64,000 nt of DNA from Vespa crabro (GCF_910589235.1 NC_060975.1:558001-622000), one strand, 5' to 3'. Shown: positions 52,015-64,000, counted from the first letter of the stretch. The notes: generated from the letters alone by a model not told the origin. Made by a program: numbers and translations.

Positions 52015-52072
<58 letters not shown>

Positions 52073-52089
52073 AGAGAGGGAGAGAGAGA
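52013..52089. repeat. (GA)n array with AAAG interruptions
   Basis: About 77 bp of nearly pure GA. Confidence 0.9.
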
Positions 52090-52981
52090 CAGCAAGTTCA
52101 TAACGAGAGACGTTCCTTTCGAAAGTAGCTCGCATCGTTGGCGATCCGTTCGTCAGGTACGTGATTGGATCATCCACGGACGGTGATCTTCAAAGCGACG
52201 ATAATTCGATTATCCGCTACACGTTCGACAACCGCTAACTCGGCTGTTGTAAGCCGGCCCTGCTTGAAAAGGCGGCCTAAGAGCTGCCTCTTTGCCCTAT
52301 CTCTCTCTCTCGCTCCCTCCCTCCGTCCCCATCACTTCCCCTTGTGTCAGGTTGATGCGTTTTCCTTTGTCAAATTTTCTCTTACGCTCATGGGAATAAA
52401 GCTGTCACTTCGAGGAACAACTTAGAAGGCTGTTAAAACGTTCAGTTTTGTTAAAAGAATTGATAGTGTAAGTATAAATAATATCACTCTACTCAAGTTT
52501 CATTTTATCTATAAAAAATATTATGAGGTTCAAAATTATCAAATAATTCTTATTAATTTTCTTTGAGATTTCTTTTGCATAATTATACGTACACGTTAAA
52601 TACAAGTGAACGAAGAGAATAAATAATATGACCGTATTGTTGTAAAAAGTAGAAAGAAAGTAGGAAAGGAGTTGGCTGGTCCGTTATCGACTTGGCTGGG
52701 CAGTCTCGATGCAGTTCTCAAGGCTCCGCCCTTGCTGCATTCGCGACAGCCTCTCGGTGCCACCCACGAGATCGTCGAACGAGGAGTACCACCTCTTCCT
52801 ATCCCTCTCTCTCTCTGTCTCTCTCTCTCTCTCCTTCTCCTTCTCCTTCTTCCACCATCGTATCGACCACCCCCGCGCGCTTTCCCTCGAGCATCCCCCG
52901 CGTCATGAGAACGCACGTTATCGCGTTTACATCGAGCGAATCTCCGTGAAAAGTTTTCTGCGGAGAGTACGAGCTTGCTAG

Positions 52982-53016
52982 CGAACGAACGAACGAACGA
53001 ACGAACGAACGAACGA
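52982..53016. repeat. (CGAA)n tetranucleotide array
   Basis: About eight units flanked by GCTAGC and GAGCTAGC, giving a small inverted border. Confidence 0.92.
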
Positions 53017-53209
53017 GCTAGCCAGCCCCTTTTGTCTTCAACAACGTTGCTGCAATACAGCGTCGTTTCTCTTACTTTCGGAGAGAGCGAGTCCGGTGAG
53101 TCGGTCCATTAATTAGGCGGGCCACATTAAGCCAAGCATTAATATACTCGGCTGGTTGTTTTGTTTTATCCCGCAGGAAGGACGTAACCTTTCCCGGATG
53201 CTGAGGAGA

Positions 53210-53249
<40 letters not shown>

Positions 53250-53908
53250 AGGAAGGCAACGGAGTACGGAGTAAGGGGTGGACCGGTGGTGTAGCTTTGC
53301 CGCGGGGTGGCCCGCAAATTATTTTGCTCGTCTTATCCCAAGGGACTGTTTAAATTTGGTAAATCGCGTCTCTCGAATCCTCTAAGCCAGCAGCTTCCTC
53401 CTCCTCCTGCTCCTCCTTCTTCTCTCTTTTATCCGTGCAAATAGCACTATGGAAAAATTAAGGACCACTTTGGAAAAATTAAGGAGATAACGACCTTATC
53501 CTTAGGTCATTTCGACCTCGAAGACGAGAACGATTAAAAACTGTGACAATAGTCCACGATGCAGTTTCCTAGGACAAACGTTCGTCTTTGACAAGTTTTT
53601 ATATAGAGATTCTCACGTTTCTACTTCGTTTATATAACATTATCGTTCGCGAGAACGTGCATGATTAGGATTTAGGAAAGAAAATTTCAAATGATGATCA
53701 TTTTGCTCCTCTCGTATTCGGTATAATCATCGAAGCTCTCTCATAAATCGATGTTCTACCTGCATCTCGGTTAAGCCTCGTTTGTTGTATACCGAAGAGC
53801 GCGAAGATTTACGTTTTCTCCTTGATACTTTGGTAAATCGGCTTACGAGGTGCGTTCGAAATGCCGTGCAGTAACGGCAAGTAGTGGCAGTAGCCGTACT
53901 AGCAGCAC

Positions 53909-53950
53909 CAGCAGCAGCAGCAGCAGCAACAGCAACGGAAGCAGCACGTA

Positions 53951-53994
<44 letters not shown>
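53909..53994. repeat. (CAG)n then (GA)n arrays
   Basis: A short CAG/CAA array (about 53909-53935) is followed by a perfect GA array of about 42 bp (53952-53994). Confidence 0.9.
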
Positions 53995-53997
<3 letters not shown>

Positions 53998-54719
53998 GAG
54001 AGAGATAGATAGAGAGAGAGAAGAGCGCGTAATTTAACGGGCGAAAGGAATATTTCCCACGGAATAAATCTCGCGTAACAGCACCAGTGAAATCCTCGTT
54101 TACCCGGTATTCAACCCTTGCTAATGGGGGTAATTTAAGGGATGTTTTAAGCGCCCTCGGGCCACACGTGAGCCGCACAAAAAGTTCTCCACGTATTACG
54201 AGCACGGCCCGCTGTAATCGCGCATTAGCATTCCGAACGAGCCGAACGCTTAAAACTCACGCTTCTATTCTCTATCTGTCTCATTCTCTCTTTCTCCGGG
54301 TGACAAAGAGGACGAAGAAAACGTTCGAGCGATACCTGAACGAAAGGTTTTGTTGAGCTTTTTCTTCTTTTCTTTCTCTCTCTCTCTCTCGTGCGCGCGC
54401 GCGCGTGCGCGTTAGAACGCATAAAATGCAACGACGTTTCATTTAGTTTCTTCCTAAAGAGAAATTCGTCAAAAATAGGGATAAAGGTAGATGTCCATTT
54501 AAAAATGCGAGTGAGAAAGAGTAATAACGACGACGAAGGAGAGACCGAGTTTAACGAGTTCTTTCGCGCCGATAAACGCGAGCTGCCCTGTACTTTCTTT
54601 CTCTTCTCTTCGTTCGTTGGTAGGCACGGAGGGTTAATGAAATTCTAGTCAGGTCGTGGAATTCTTTCGTCAGGTGGCGATGCCACACTGGGGTCACTTC
54701 ACCCTCGACTTCCTGCGTC

Positions 54720-54724
<5 letters not shown>

Positions 54725-54767
<43 letters not shown>
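54725..54767. repeat. (CT)n microsatellite
   Basis: Perfect array of about 21 units. Confidence 0.92.
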
Positions 54768-54772
<5 letters not shown>

Positions 54773-55646
54773 AGGGAACGCTATCTGGCTTAGTCGTCGT
54801 CGTCGTCGTCGACGTCGTTGTTCCTCTCCTTGTAGAGAGTAGCTGGCTACTGCAGTAGGTGGGAGTTCGTTGGTAGTGTGGCGGAGGGTCTCGTGGTTGA
54901 AATGGGGTGGTGCGCAGTCAGATTACGTTAAGCTATGCCCGTACGTGCTCGCATGGAAGTTCCACCCCCGGACCGGCTTTACCACCCGGCCTGGCAAAAT
55001 GTATTTATTGTTGTTTGTCCAGCGTTCTGTATACGGCCATCGTGGGAGAGAGGATGAGAGGCCAGAGAAGGAAGAGGACGTCCTGCTACCATCGTCCTTG
55101 TTGCTGGCTCGGGGCTTTACTGGGAGAGTTGCAAAAAAAAAACAAAAAAGAAAAAAACAAACAAAAAAAAATATTGCCCGGGCGAGGGCACCGACGATGC
55201 CAAGCATAAATTTAAGTGACGCTAGCACCTATCCGCCTAACGCCCTCGTATCTCTCTGAGAACACCCTTTTTTCCTGCTCCATCTCTTTTCGATTTCAAT
55301 CCGTAAATACACCTCTACTGTCCTCCTAAATCAATCCTCTCGCTATATACCAAGAACACTTTCTCTTCTTTTGTTTTTGATAAGGAAGAAAACAAAAAAG
55401 GGAAATAAAAAAGAAGAAAGGAAGAAAAATCAGGGAAAACATTCGTAGATTCGTGCTAGGTACGACGACAAAGGGGTCGTAACTACTTCGGAAACTTTTA
55501 TCTTGCAGGATTAATGGATGGATTAAAGTATTTGCGGCAGGATACGGGCTGATTGGGGTAAATCGTGCTGGGATTAGAACTTGATTGGCTAATTTGTAAG
55601 TGTCCCTGGCAGCGCAGTACCGGCGAGTTAACGATCGATCGAACCA

Positions 55647-55682
<36 letters not shown>

Positions 55683-56174
55683 TTCTACATTCGACGATCC
55701 GTGATAAACTACGAGACTCTGAAATCCAATGGAAATTCGAACGATCGATTTATCGCGTGTCTCTTTTCTAAGCTCGATATCTTCTATATCAAGAGATAGG
55801 ATATTCTCTTACAAAAGGCAAATGAACATCAAAGTCTAAGGACGATCCATTAAGATTGTGCAAAGCAACCGAGACGAGGTCATTCACGGATCGTTCCTTT
55901 CCTGAGAGAACTATCTAGAGTTGGCCGAAGGAACTTAATGTGCGGGCTGCTGACCACATCGGACTGATTTACATCGCGTCCCTTCGTAGAAACCGAAAGG
56001 GCACCGAAGGGAACTTGCGGTCGAGCCAATGTACCTGAGGATGGATCTAGGTTTATCTCGTTTGTTCATAGATCACGCCAACGCTTGCGGATCGAAGCAA
56101 CAACTCTTTTTGATTTTCTGCGTTTCTTCGGATCTTTTTTTTTATTTGGAATTTTTCTTTCTTTTTGTTGTTTC

Positions 56175-56178
<4 letters not shown>

Positions 56179-56222
<44 letters not shown>

Positions 56223-56224
56223 AA
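56179..56224. repeat. (TA)n microsatellite
   Basis: About 16 TA units with a TATG interruption near the end. Confidence 0.9.
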
Positions 56225-56532
56225 GAAACGACGAATTTCCCGAAAAGGAAACAAAAAGGATACGTACAAAGAGATTTCGTGCGTAAAAGCGAGGAAAAAA
56301 GGATAATGGAAAATGGAAACAGAGAATCGCATACTCTCTCGACCCTCGTTTCGCGTCTGATCGATGTTTCGAAATATTTCCAAACAGAAGTGAAGCGTCC
56401 AGACGTTCGATGCCCGTCGTCCCGGGCGCTTCCTGTCTCCTTACAATTCGCAGACAGTTCCTAGCAGAGTATAGCAGCAGTAGTAACAGGACACACTGTG
56501 TATACGGGGGGACAAAACGTGGAAACCCGTCC

Positions 56533-56539
<7 letters not shown>

Positions 56540-56564
<25 letters not shown>

Positions 56565-56626
56565 TTCGCTCTCTCTCTCTCTCTCCCTCTCTCTTTCTCT
56601 TTCTCTCTCTCTCTCTCTTTCTCTTC
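56540..56626. repeat. (CT)n array with CTTT interruptions
   Basis: About 87 bp. This array is the basis of the 251-codon minus-strand frame at 56178-56933. Confidence 0.92.
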
Positions 56627-56745
56627 TCGTGATGATGGACTCGCGAAAGATAAGGGGCCATTCATGACAAAGACAAAACGTCGCGCTGCTCGCGTCCCTT
56701 TGCTTTACTCGTCGCTTTGCTCCACCTCCTCCTCTCTCTCTCTCT

Positions 56746-56750
<5 letters not shown>

Positions 56751-56780
<30 letters not shown>
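56751..56780. repeat. (CA)n microsatellite
   Basis: About 15 CA units preceded by CTCTCGCGCG. It is the only sizeable CA array noticed. Confidence 0.9.
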
Positions 56781-56782
<2 letters not shown>

Positions 56783-57377
56783 ACTTGTCCCACAGTGCGA
56801 TCGTTCGTTTACCACCCCGTTCGAGGAGACAATGAGAGTGGAAACTTTTATTATTAATGTTTCGCGGCAAGATAACGAACGTGCCTGCTCGCTTTTTCCT
56901 CCCTCTCTCTGTTTTCTTTCCCATCATCCGCACGAATTTATCCTAATCGTTCTTATCTTGGAAAATTTTGCAAAGAGAACGTATCCTGCGAAATTCGAAC
57001 TATTTCGTTGATATCGCGTGTAAATTTAGAAGAATTTTTTATATATATATGTGTATATATATATATATTTTTTTGTTGTATTTGCATTTATACCCCTCGT
57101 CAAAAAGGCAAGCACCAGAGCCTTTCTATCAAAACGTTCGCGATTCTCTCTGAAGCGTGCTCTTACGCGCGGAGTAATTCGACGCTCGGAGTTCCGTGAG
57201 CGATTTTAATAATGATTTAATTAGCATTCCTATGAGCCGGCATAAATCAAACGAGCGCCGCGTGCTCGAGGTAGACCGAGATCGAGCGTGAGGGAAAGAG
57301 AGATGGAGATAGAGAGGAAAACGCCCTAAAGAATGTTTATTAATCGCTTCACCTGCCCGTTTGCTGGCTTCCAACTC

Positions 57378-57382
<5 letters not shown>

Positions 57383-57425
<43 letters not shown>
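57383..57425. repeat. (CT)n microsatellite
   Basis: Perfect array of about 21 units. Confidence 0.92.
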
Positions 57426-57427
<2 letters not shown>

Positions 57428-58865
57428 ATCTTTTTCTACCTTTCTGCTTGGAAATTTAACGTTTAATTAAAGGTCATAGTCCTAACCACCATAGACCTAC
57501 CCTTTTTATTCTTCTTCCGCTAAGAAAGTTAACAACAGTCAAAAATGCATCCATCTTTTCACCTGGCAATCCAACGAGTCTCTAATCTTCGCGAAGATAA
57601 TATCCAAGGGGGATGAAGAAACGGGCATGTATATATTCCGGTTAATTCTCTGACGGATTGGAGAGTTAGGCGATTCATTCAAGGTGGTTTCAAGCCCGAC
57701 CGTGTGCCAGACGAAGGTCCATACTCTGGGAAACATATTCTCGAGCGTTTCATTGCTTGAGTTGAGAGAGAGAGAGAGAGAGAGGAGGGGAGGAGAGAGA
57801 TAAAGGGTAAGCTTGGGAGATAATGTTACTAACAACGTAAATAAGGAAGAAGCGGTTTACTGTCTAGCAATGAAGATATTCGACGTAGACTCAGCATCTC
57901 GTAATTACGTATTCAACAAATTCATAGTGGCAAAGATTTATCGTATTTAAAATAATGTATCGTCGAAGCGTATTAAAATACTCTTTGTAATTTTTAAGAG
58001 ACGTTTCTAATGAAAGTTTTTTTTTTTTTTTTATTCGTCAAATTTATCCGAAACAATCGATTCTCGTTGATTTATCGTCGTTTATGACGACGTCGTCGTC
58101 ATCGTCGTCGTCGTTGTCCTTTAGAAAAGTTTACGTGGAAAGCCAGTAGACGTTCCCGTCCGAGTTGGACGTAAATGTCGAAGAGATTCTCGACGAGTCC
58201 CGTTGTTCGATGGCGGCTTCCCTTCTTCTTTTTTTTTTCCATTCTTTTTTTCCTCTCTCTCACTCTCTTTTTCGAGGAGTTCGGTTATTGACCACGCGAA
58301 GAGTGCACCTCGTTCGCGAAGGCGAACACTTAATCCGAGTGGTACTCGGTTAAGCTAGTGACAGGAAACGTCAGGGTGCTGCCGCACCACGTGATATATC
58401 GCTATTCGCGAGTAAGTACTTTGAGCGTATGGTGTGGGGATAGAGGGAAGAGGAGGATGGAGGGAATTGAAGAGAGTGCGAAGTGTGTATGAGAATGTGT
58501 AGTCCGTATATACATAGACATCGAACCTTTTCCGAACATTGTCTGTCACGAATGAAAGTTCTGAATTCAGCAACCTGCATTGTTGTGGCCGATACTTGTT
58601 GATTCTTTGAAAGTCCCATTCGTACAGATCAAAATCATCATTATTTTTGTCCGATTTATTAAGAATTACTGGATATACGCGCTTCATTGTGGTGTTAGAA
58701 TCGGACGTGACATATATCCTAATTCGACGATTCCACTAGATCTGCTGCGTTAATTAGTCACGCGATAGAAGCGTCGATACACTCGATCGACCCAGCCGGA
58801 TTTCTGGCGCAACGTAGGTAGGTATATGCGAATTCATGGCTATCGGAGCGAATGGAAGGGCTAGA

Positions 58866-58911
<46 letters not shown>

Positions 58912-58912
58912 G
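58866..58912. repeat. (TA)n microsatellite
   Basis: About 22 units with one TG, followed by GTGTGTGTG. Confidence 0.9.
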
Positions 58913-59414
58913 TGTGTGTGTATGTATGCGAGCGTGCGTGTGGGAGTCTGGGACGCAACCGATAGTGGCAAACGTTCGTCGCTGACGTAACGTCGAGCGT
59001 GCGCTTAATACGGTAATTATGCGGCCGTTTATGGCCCGGACAACCGAGATCCTTCTGCCAAGTCAGCCTTTGCTTAGGACCTAAACGATTCACCACTATC
59101 ATCGCCCCCTAACCACCCACTGTTGCCCATCCTTCTCCCAACACATTCACCTAATCTCTATCGACGTTAATCCCTCGACTTGGATTTCATGATCTCCTTA
59201 AAGTATCATTCGACGTTTATTCTTCTTTCTTTTTACGAACGTTCCGACTTCTTTTTTTTTTCTTTTTTCTCTTTTTTTCCTTTGTTATCCATAAAATATC
59301 TGATGAATATTTTACGCATTAGAAGCGCGCGTGTATCGTTTCGAACGACCATATAGGTATCGATAATCCAGGCGTGAGCTTTACTGAATCTCCGAAATCT
59401 CGATGGAAGAGAGC

Positions 59415-59450
<36 letters not shown>

Positions 59451-61572
59451 AGCAGAAGCGAAATATTTGCTGAGGGAAGATAGAGAGAGAAAGAGGGAAC
59501 GTGAGGTAGACGAGGAGATTCGAAGTCCGACTCGATCGAGATCGAAATGAAAAAGAAAAAAAAAACATGCGCACAAAAAAAAAAAAGAAAGGTCAACGGA
59601 GTTATTGTTTTCGTGATGAATGCACATAAAATAATGAAAACCTCGAGAGTTAGAGTAAGAGAGAAAGAAGAGGAATACGGGAGAAAGAGAGAGAGAGAAA
59701 AAAATATATCGCACGTAATACGAGCGACAGCGCCATAGGGGTCCGCGCACTTCGCGTATCTCCAAAAGAAAACTATTGTCCATCGAAACATAACGGGTTT
59801 GACTCCCCATAGGACTAAATTATTCCATTCGACGATACTTCGGATTTATCGCAAGTTTAACATTACACAGAAGTTGGAAACGGCGCGAGGGATTCTGCCG
59901 GATATTTATACGGTTTGGATGCACGCACGAGGATCACTCTAATGGTTTTATTATACTGATACCCATGGGATTTCTTGGTGCACGCATTCACGCCCGCGGT
60001 CGAGGCCACCACGATTTCCGCGCCCGTGGCATCGTCTCCTCGGAATTCGCAACTGCGAATCCCTCGCGACGGGAGGGATGTGGAAACCTTTTTTCCTTTT
60101 CTTTTCTTTTTTTGGTTTTTTCTTTTTTTTCTTTTCTGTTTTTTTTTCTTTTCTTTTTTTTTTTTCGCTTCAAGTAGAACTTCTCGAGAGACTTAACGAG
60201 TGCATTCGAACGCGTCGATCGCTTTCTCGATTCGATAAGATCGTTTTAACTAATCAATAGCTAATTTTGAAAAGATGGATATAATAAAAAATAAAAAAGA
60301 AACCAAATCTTTATTAGATAACTAAAGAAGTAAACGGTATGATTAAATGAAAGATATGTTTTAATGAAATCGAAAAATGAACAATGGACCATTGTGATAC
60401 AGGAATAACGTTATATCATTTACTCGAAAAGATATTCTTTTTATTTCCATGCTTCTTCCATGCGAGAAACGCACAAGGTCAGATATACTTTAAGGGTGGA
60501 AGAATGCCAGAGCCGATGAAGGTACTGAAAGGCGGTTCCGGCACATCTTTCCTATCGAGAAAAACGATTTATCATCCGGCCCGTTCCATAGGAATATTGA
60601 ATACGACAAGATAATCTCTCGACACCCTTCTTTGCCCCCTTTTAGCAGCACACCTCCTCGGCCGCAAACCCAGCGAGTTCGATCTGTACGTTGTTGGTGA
60701 TGATAGTGGTGGTAGTGGTGGCGATGCTGCTGCCGCTGCTGCTGTTGCCATCGCCCGCAAAACCACCCCCGTAACCCCCGCGACAGGCTTTTCCACGAGA
60801 GAACGGTGGGTAACGGTTGTGCTTAATGTACCGCACGGGCCGATAAGCCGTTATACCTTCGTGACGTAACCTCTAGTTTTTGCCTGGCAAAGCGGGCCCC
60901 AGACTCTCGTCCATCCCTTCCCTCTCTCTCTCTCTCTCTTTCTCTCACTCACTCACTCTTTTGACGATGTGCTTTGGACGATGACAGCTTCTTATCGGTT
61001 AACCAAGCTCATTTCGTATCTACCATTGGGCTCGTCTATCATTCAAATTCCATCGATAAACCATAACTCAATAGGTTATACCGAGATCAATCTGAAAATC
61101 CAGACGACGTCCGTACGAACGTCGGAACAATTACAATCCGATAATTTATCAGTATTATCTTTGGAGATCATCAGCAAGTATTTCTTCGATCCTCTAGGAC
61201 ACAAGTTCCTGAGATAGCACTCGAGATCTCGCGACTTAATTATGCTGAGTTTCCGAGCGTGGATCCGAGCAGTTATGCTAATCCAACCTTATTAATAAGA
61301 GGACTATAGAGGGTAGCTAGGTGGGATAGCTTAAGAGACAGAGAGAGAGAGAGAAATCGTTGGGTAGAGATCGGCGTACGAAACTGTTAGTCCTAACCCC
61401 TTCGTTAAGTCCTTCGATCCATTTCAGTAGCCTCCCTTTTTCCACCCCCTGCCCTCTGATGGTCCATATACACCCTGTGAACGCCCTTTACCTTCTCCCG
61501 AGTACGCAAAGTAAGCGAGATTTCTCATATAATCGTTTTATCCCTCGTTTACTTTTGGAGACCTCGCAGAGA

Positions 61573-61606
<34 letters not shown>

Positions 61607-61824
61607 ATCTGGAATTAACGGGAGAATACTCGCGATTAATTAAGACCGACAGCTTTCTGCCTTCTTCGCACGATTCCGAGACACTGCGGATATTTCGTCT
61701 CCTTTCTTTCCCTCTCCTCGTATCTTATTTGTTTTTTAAACAAGATGGATTTTGTTCTTTTATTTTCAACAAACCTAACGTAACATTACAATGAGCGTTA
61801 TTATATTCGTCGAATAAGTTTAAG

Positions 61825-61829
<5 letters not shown>

Positions 61830-61861
<32 letters not shown>
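61830..61861. repeat. (GA)n microsatellite
   Basis: Perfect array of about 16 units. Confidence 0.9.
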
Positions 61862-61862
<1 letters not shown>

Positions 61863-62132
61863 AAAACAAAACAGTGATCGTCGATCGCGCATTGTGGTTG
61901 AATCACCGATTGGACAAAGGAGCCGTCAACGTTTTTGACGATATACCGTCGGCTTTGAATAACCTCGAGCGACACCGGTGTCGGAACAAGAGTGGATCGT
62001 TTTTGACGAAGAGAGAGATAGAGAGAAAGAAAGAGATAGAGAGGGATAGAGTTTATCGACTATTGGGGAATTTTTCCGATTCGTCTGGACGTCGATAATT
62101 TTCTTCGTTAACGATCCTATAAATTCAGAAAT

Positions 62133-62142
<10 letters not shown>

Positions 62143-62175
<33 letters not shown>
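62143..62175. repeat. (GA)n microsatellite
   Basis: Array of about 16 units with one AAAG interruption near its start. Confidence 0.9.
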
Positions 62176-62177
<2 letters not shown>

Positions 62178-62410
62178 GTTTACGAGGAGAGAAAGAATTT
62201 ACAAAAGAAAGAGAAGTGTACTTTTTAAAGAAAGAGGGGATATCGAGGGTTCTTCGAAAGGGGTGGACTTGCATGGATGTGGAAGAGGGAGAGAAGGGTA
62301 GGGATGGTGTTAGTTTCCGTAGCATTGACGGGTCACAATACAAGCTTCGATATCGTCGACACCTCCCCTAGCTTTCTCACTCTCGCTCTCACTTTCACTC
62401 TCTGTCTCTG

Positions 62411-62465
<55 letters not shown>

Positions 62466-62466
62466 T
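62411..62466. repeat. Compound (CT)n-(TA)n array
   Basis: A CT array (to about 62427) passes into TA arrays with an ACA interruption. Confidence 0.9.
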
Positions 62467-63144
62467 GCATATATATATATATGCAACCGTACGGCACAAT
62501 CTCCATCGTTATGGAACTCCAACACGAAAATGTGGCCAAGGCGAATCTTATTCAACTTCTTCCGGACATCCCGTGATGTTTTTCTTTTTCTGCACCTTCA
62601 AAAAGTATTCCCTTCAAAAGTATTCCCGTGTAGGATCTAGACACCTTTTTTAACTTAAGCTATAAAGGATGAATCACTCGAAAAGATCTCTTTCGCGATT
62701 TCGAAGATAGGAAAGAAATATTTCAAAGTATAATAATTCGTATTCTATTGTTAATACTTTTTGTTCATCAATTTATTAGACTATATGGGACATATTTAAA
62801 TTCCTCGAAATACTATCGACTTTATCCAGTCTTTCTTCCTTCCTTCCTTTCTTCTTTCCTTCCTTCCTTCCTTCCATTCTTAGCCAAACGATCTTTATCG
62901 TCTCTATAAGATCTTAGTGTGGGTTTCAGCAGCGGAACGGCGTTTTGTCCCCGACTGAAATAGCTTTAATGGGCCGTCGGTTAGCCGTAAGCACAGCGAT
63001 ATCCCATTGTCAGCTCGAAGGGGGCATGAATTCGTCGTGTAAAATCTATTATCGGTTCGCTTATCGTTGCATTGCCAGTGTACAATGGATAATATCGGTG
63101 TTAACCGTCCTCGAACGAGCGGTGAGTTAGCACGTCGATCGGTG

Positions 63145-63210
63145 ACGTCACTATCAGTCGTTTCCGGCTCACCAAGCAGACAGCAGCAAGCGGGTAATCG
63201 AGTAAGTGAG
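63145..63210 (+). promoter_or_regulatory. Possible promoter: CRE-like site, initiator, nearby donor
   Basis: A palindromic GTGACGTCAC (about 63151-63160) is followed within a few bases by TATCAGTCGT, matching the insect initiator TCAGT. A splice-donor-like CGA|GTAAGTGAG follows about 40 bp later. The block around it (62925-63250) is unusually free of simple repeats. This arrangement would suit the first exon of a plus-strand transcript leaving the window, but each motif is short and the call is speculative. Confidence 0.2.
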
Positions 63211-64000
63211 CGAGCAGCAAGCTGCTGGTACGATAGCGTGACTCTATTTTTCTTTTGCATATGGAACTTTGATACAGATACACAAACTAAATGCGAGTTA
63301 TAAATTGTTGAAATGTTAAAGAGATTGATAGATTTTGATTGATGGATTCGAAGCTGTTATTACGATAAAGATAATCCTAGTAACCAGTAGTAATAACGTC
63401 AAAACATTTTCTTTTTTTCTTATTTCGTCTTTCTCGAGCAGAGAAAAAGAAAGTTGCAAATAATATCGCCATCGAAGTCCTTATCCCGATAATTATCCTT
63501 TCGTCGCACAAAGTCGAAGGATTCGTAAAGGTTTCCAAAGATGATGTATCCCCTTCTCGAGGCAAGTATATCTCCCTCCACCTCCCCATTTTTCTCCCTT
63601 TTGTTCGGAACGCCCGACACGCGTTCGACATTTATTTTCCCGAGTCTCTCGTCCTTCATTCTCGACTCTGGTGTATCGCTTCGGTGACACTGGGCCACGA
63701 CGATAACGATGATCGCTCGGTGATCGTATCGAGATAAAGCTAGCGAGCGAACGAAAGAGAGAGAGAGAGAGAGAGAGAAAACGTATAGATGGATAAGCGT
63801 GATAGAGCGAGAAGGGTGAGGGGAAAGAGATAGACACCACGGACAGACACAGAGTAGCGATAGGCGAGAACGGAAAACGCGTACGGCCTGTGACCGAAAT
63901 CCGGCTAATGGTTTCACTGAATCAAACCGGCCGGCCAGCGTTTAACGGAGCAAACAGACAGAAAATGGAGCGCAACCGCATATAAAGAGTCGATGATAAC

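Larger units (their letters stand above)
49412..64000. other. Region 5' of Beadex, unplaced first exon(s)
   Basis: No coding exon with a recognisable domain was found on either strand. The region carries many GA/CT, TA, CA, CGAA and CAG arrays. Between them are non-repetitive blocks at about 50690-50900, 54040-54260, 57155-57275, 58960-59060 and 62925-63250. The Beadex promoter and 5' untranslated exon(s) must lie here or beyond 64000. Several minus-strand donor-like sites exist (for example GAAA|GTAAGA with the exon ending at 53076), but none can be preferred by eye. Confidence 0.6.

Noticed and set aside
56178..56933. 251-codon open frame on the minus strand
   Set aside because: It consists mainly of Arg-Glu repeats from a CT array and Tyr-Ile repeats from TA arrays. 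The unique parts show no domain.
58355..58687. 110-codon minus-strand frame of normal complexity
   Set aside because: No recognised domain and no matching splice context to Beadex. A frame of this length is expected by chance in 64 kb.
60969..61217. 82-codon plus-strand frame of normal complexity
   Set aside because: No domain, codon bias or neighbouring exon supports it.
61360..61794. 144-codon plus-strand frame
   Set aside because: It is Ser/Leu-rich because of a CT array in the middle, and no domain is visible.
1..64000. Known insect microRNA hairpins (miR-9, let-7, bantam, miR-1, miR-184, miR-2/13 seeds)
   Set aside because: None was noticed on reading. This was by eye only, so a covariance or miRBase search is needed to exclude them.

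Overview
The window is animal genomic DNA, most probably from an insect and plausibly a hymenopteran. It is AT-rich and intron-rich, with GT-AG splice sites, dozens of long GA/CT arrays, (CGAA)n, TA and poly-T arrays, and one clear gene. That gene is an arthropod-type LIM-only protein. The insect assignment rests on the Beadex-like protein sequence and the repeat style; the species cannot be fixed from the sequence alone.

The recognised gene is on the minus strand: Beadex (Bx, dLMO; vertebrate LMO1/LMO3 relatives). I rebuilt it by hand from splice signals. It has five coding exons: 49374-49283, 49186-49049, 48529-48404, 27057-26904 and 20851-20693. They join in frame (92+138+126+154+159 = 669 nt) into a 222-residue protein with two complete LIM domains and a short Pro/Asn-rich tail. 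The introns are very uneven: 96 nt, 519 nt, about 21.3 kb (inside LIM2) and about 6.1 kb. A strong splice acceptor 37 nt before the start codon shows that at least one further 5' exon, and so the promoter, lies upstream. I could not place it.

Layout. 1-19.9 kb: sequence beyond the 3' end of Beadex, with no recognised gene. It holds a diverged pair of foldback elements (1.8-2.65 kb), a 15-bp minisatellite (5.24-5.35 kb), a diverged 155-bp tandem duplication (17.16-17.45 kb) and one small candidate membrane-peptide ORF (9.1-9.3 kb). 19.9-20.7 kb: probable Beadex 3' UTR. 20.7-49.4 kb: the Beadex coding exons and introns. 49.4-64 kb: upstream region with many microsatellites, the missing 5' exon(s) if they are in the window, and several non-repetitive blocks that could be regulatory.

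Nearly all other long open frames are translations of CT/GA, TA, T or ATT repeats and were rejected. No rRNA, tRNA, CRISPR array or intact transposase was seen. The points most worth a second look are the histidine at the last zinc position of LIM2, the unplaced 5' exon with a frame open through its acceptor, the two non-repetitive small ORFs, the foldback pair, and the very high density of GA/CT arrays around a developmental regulator.
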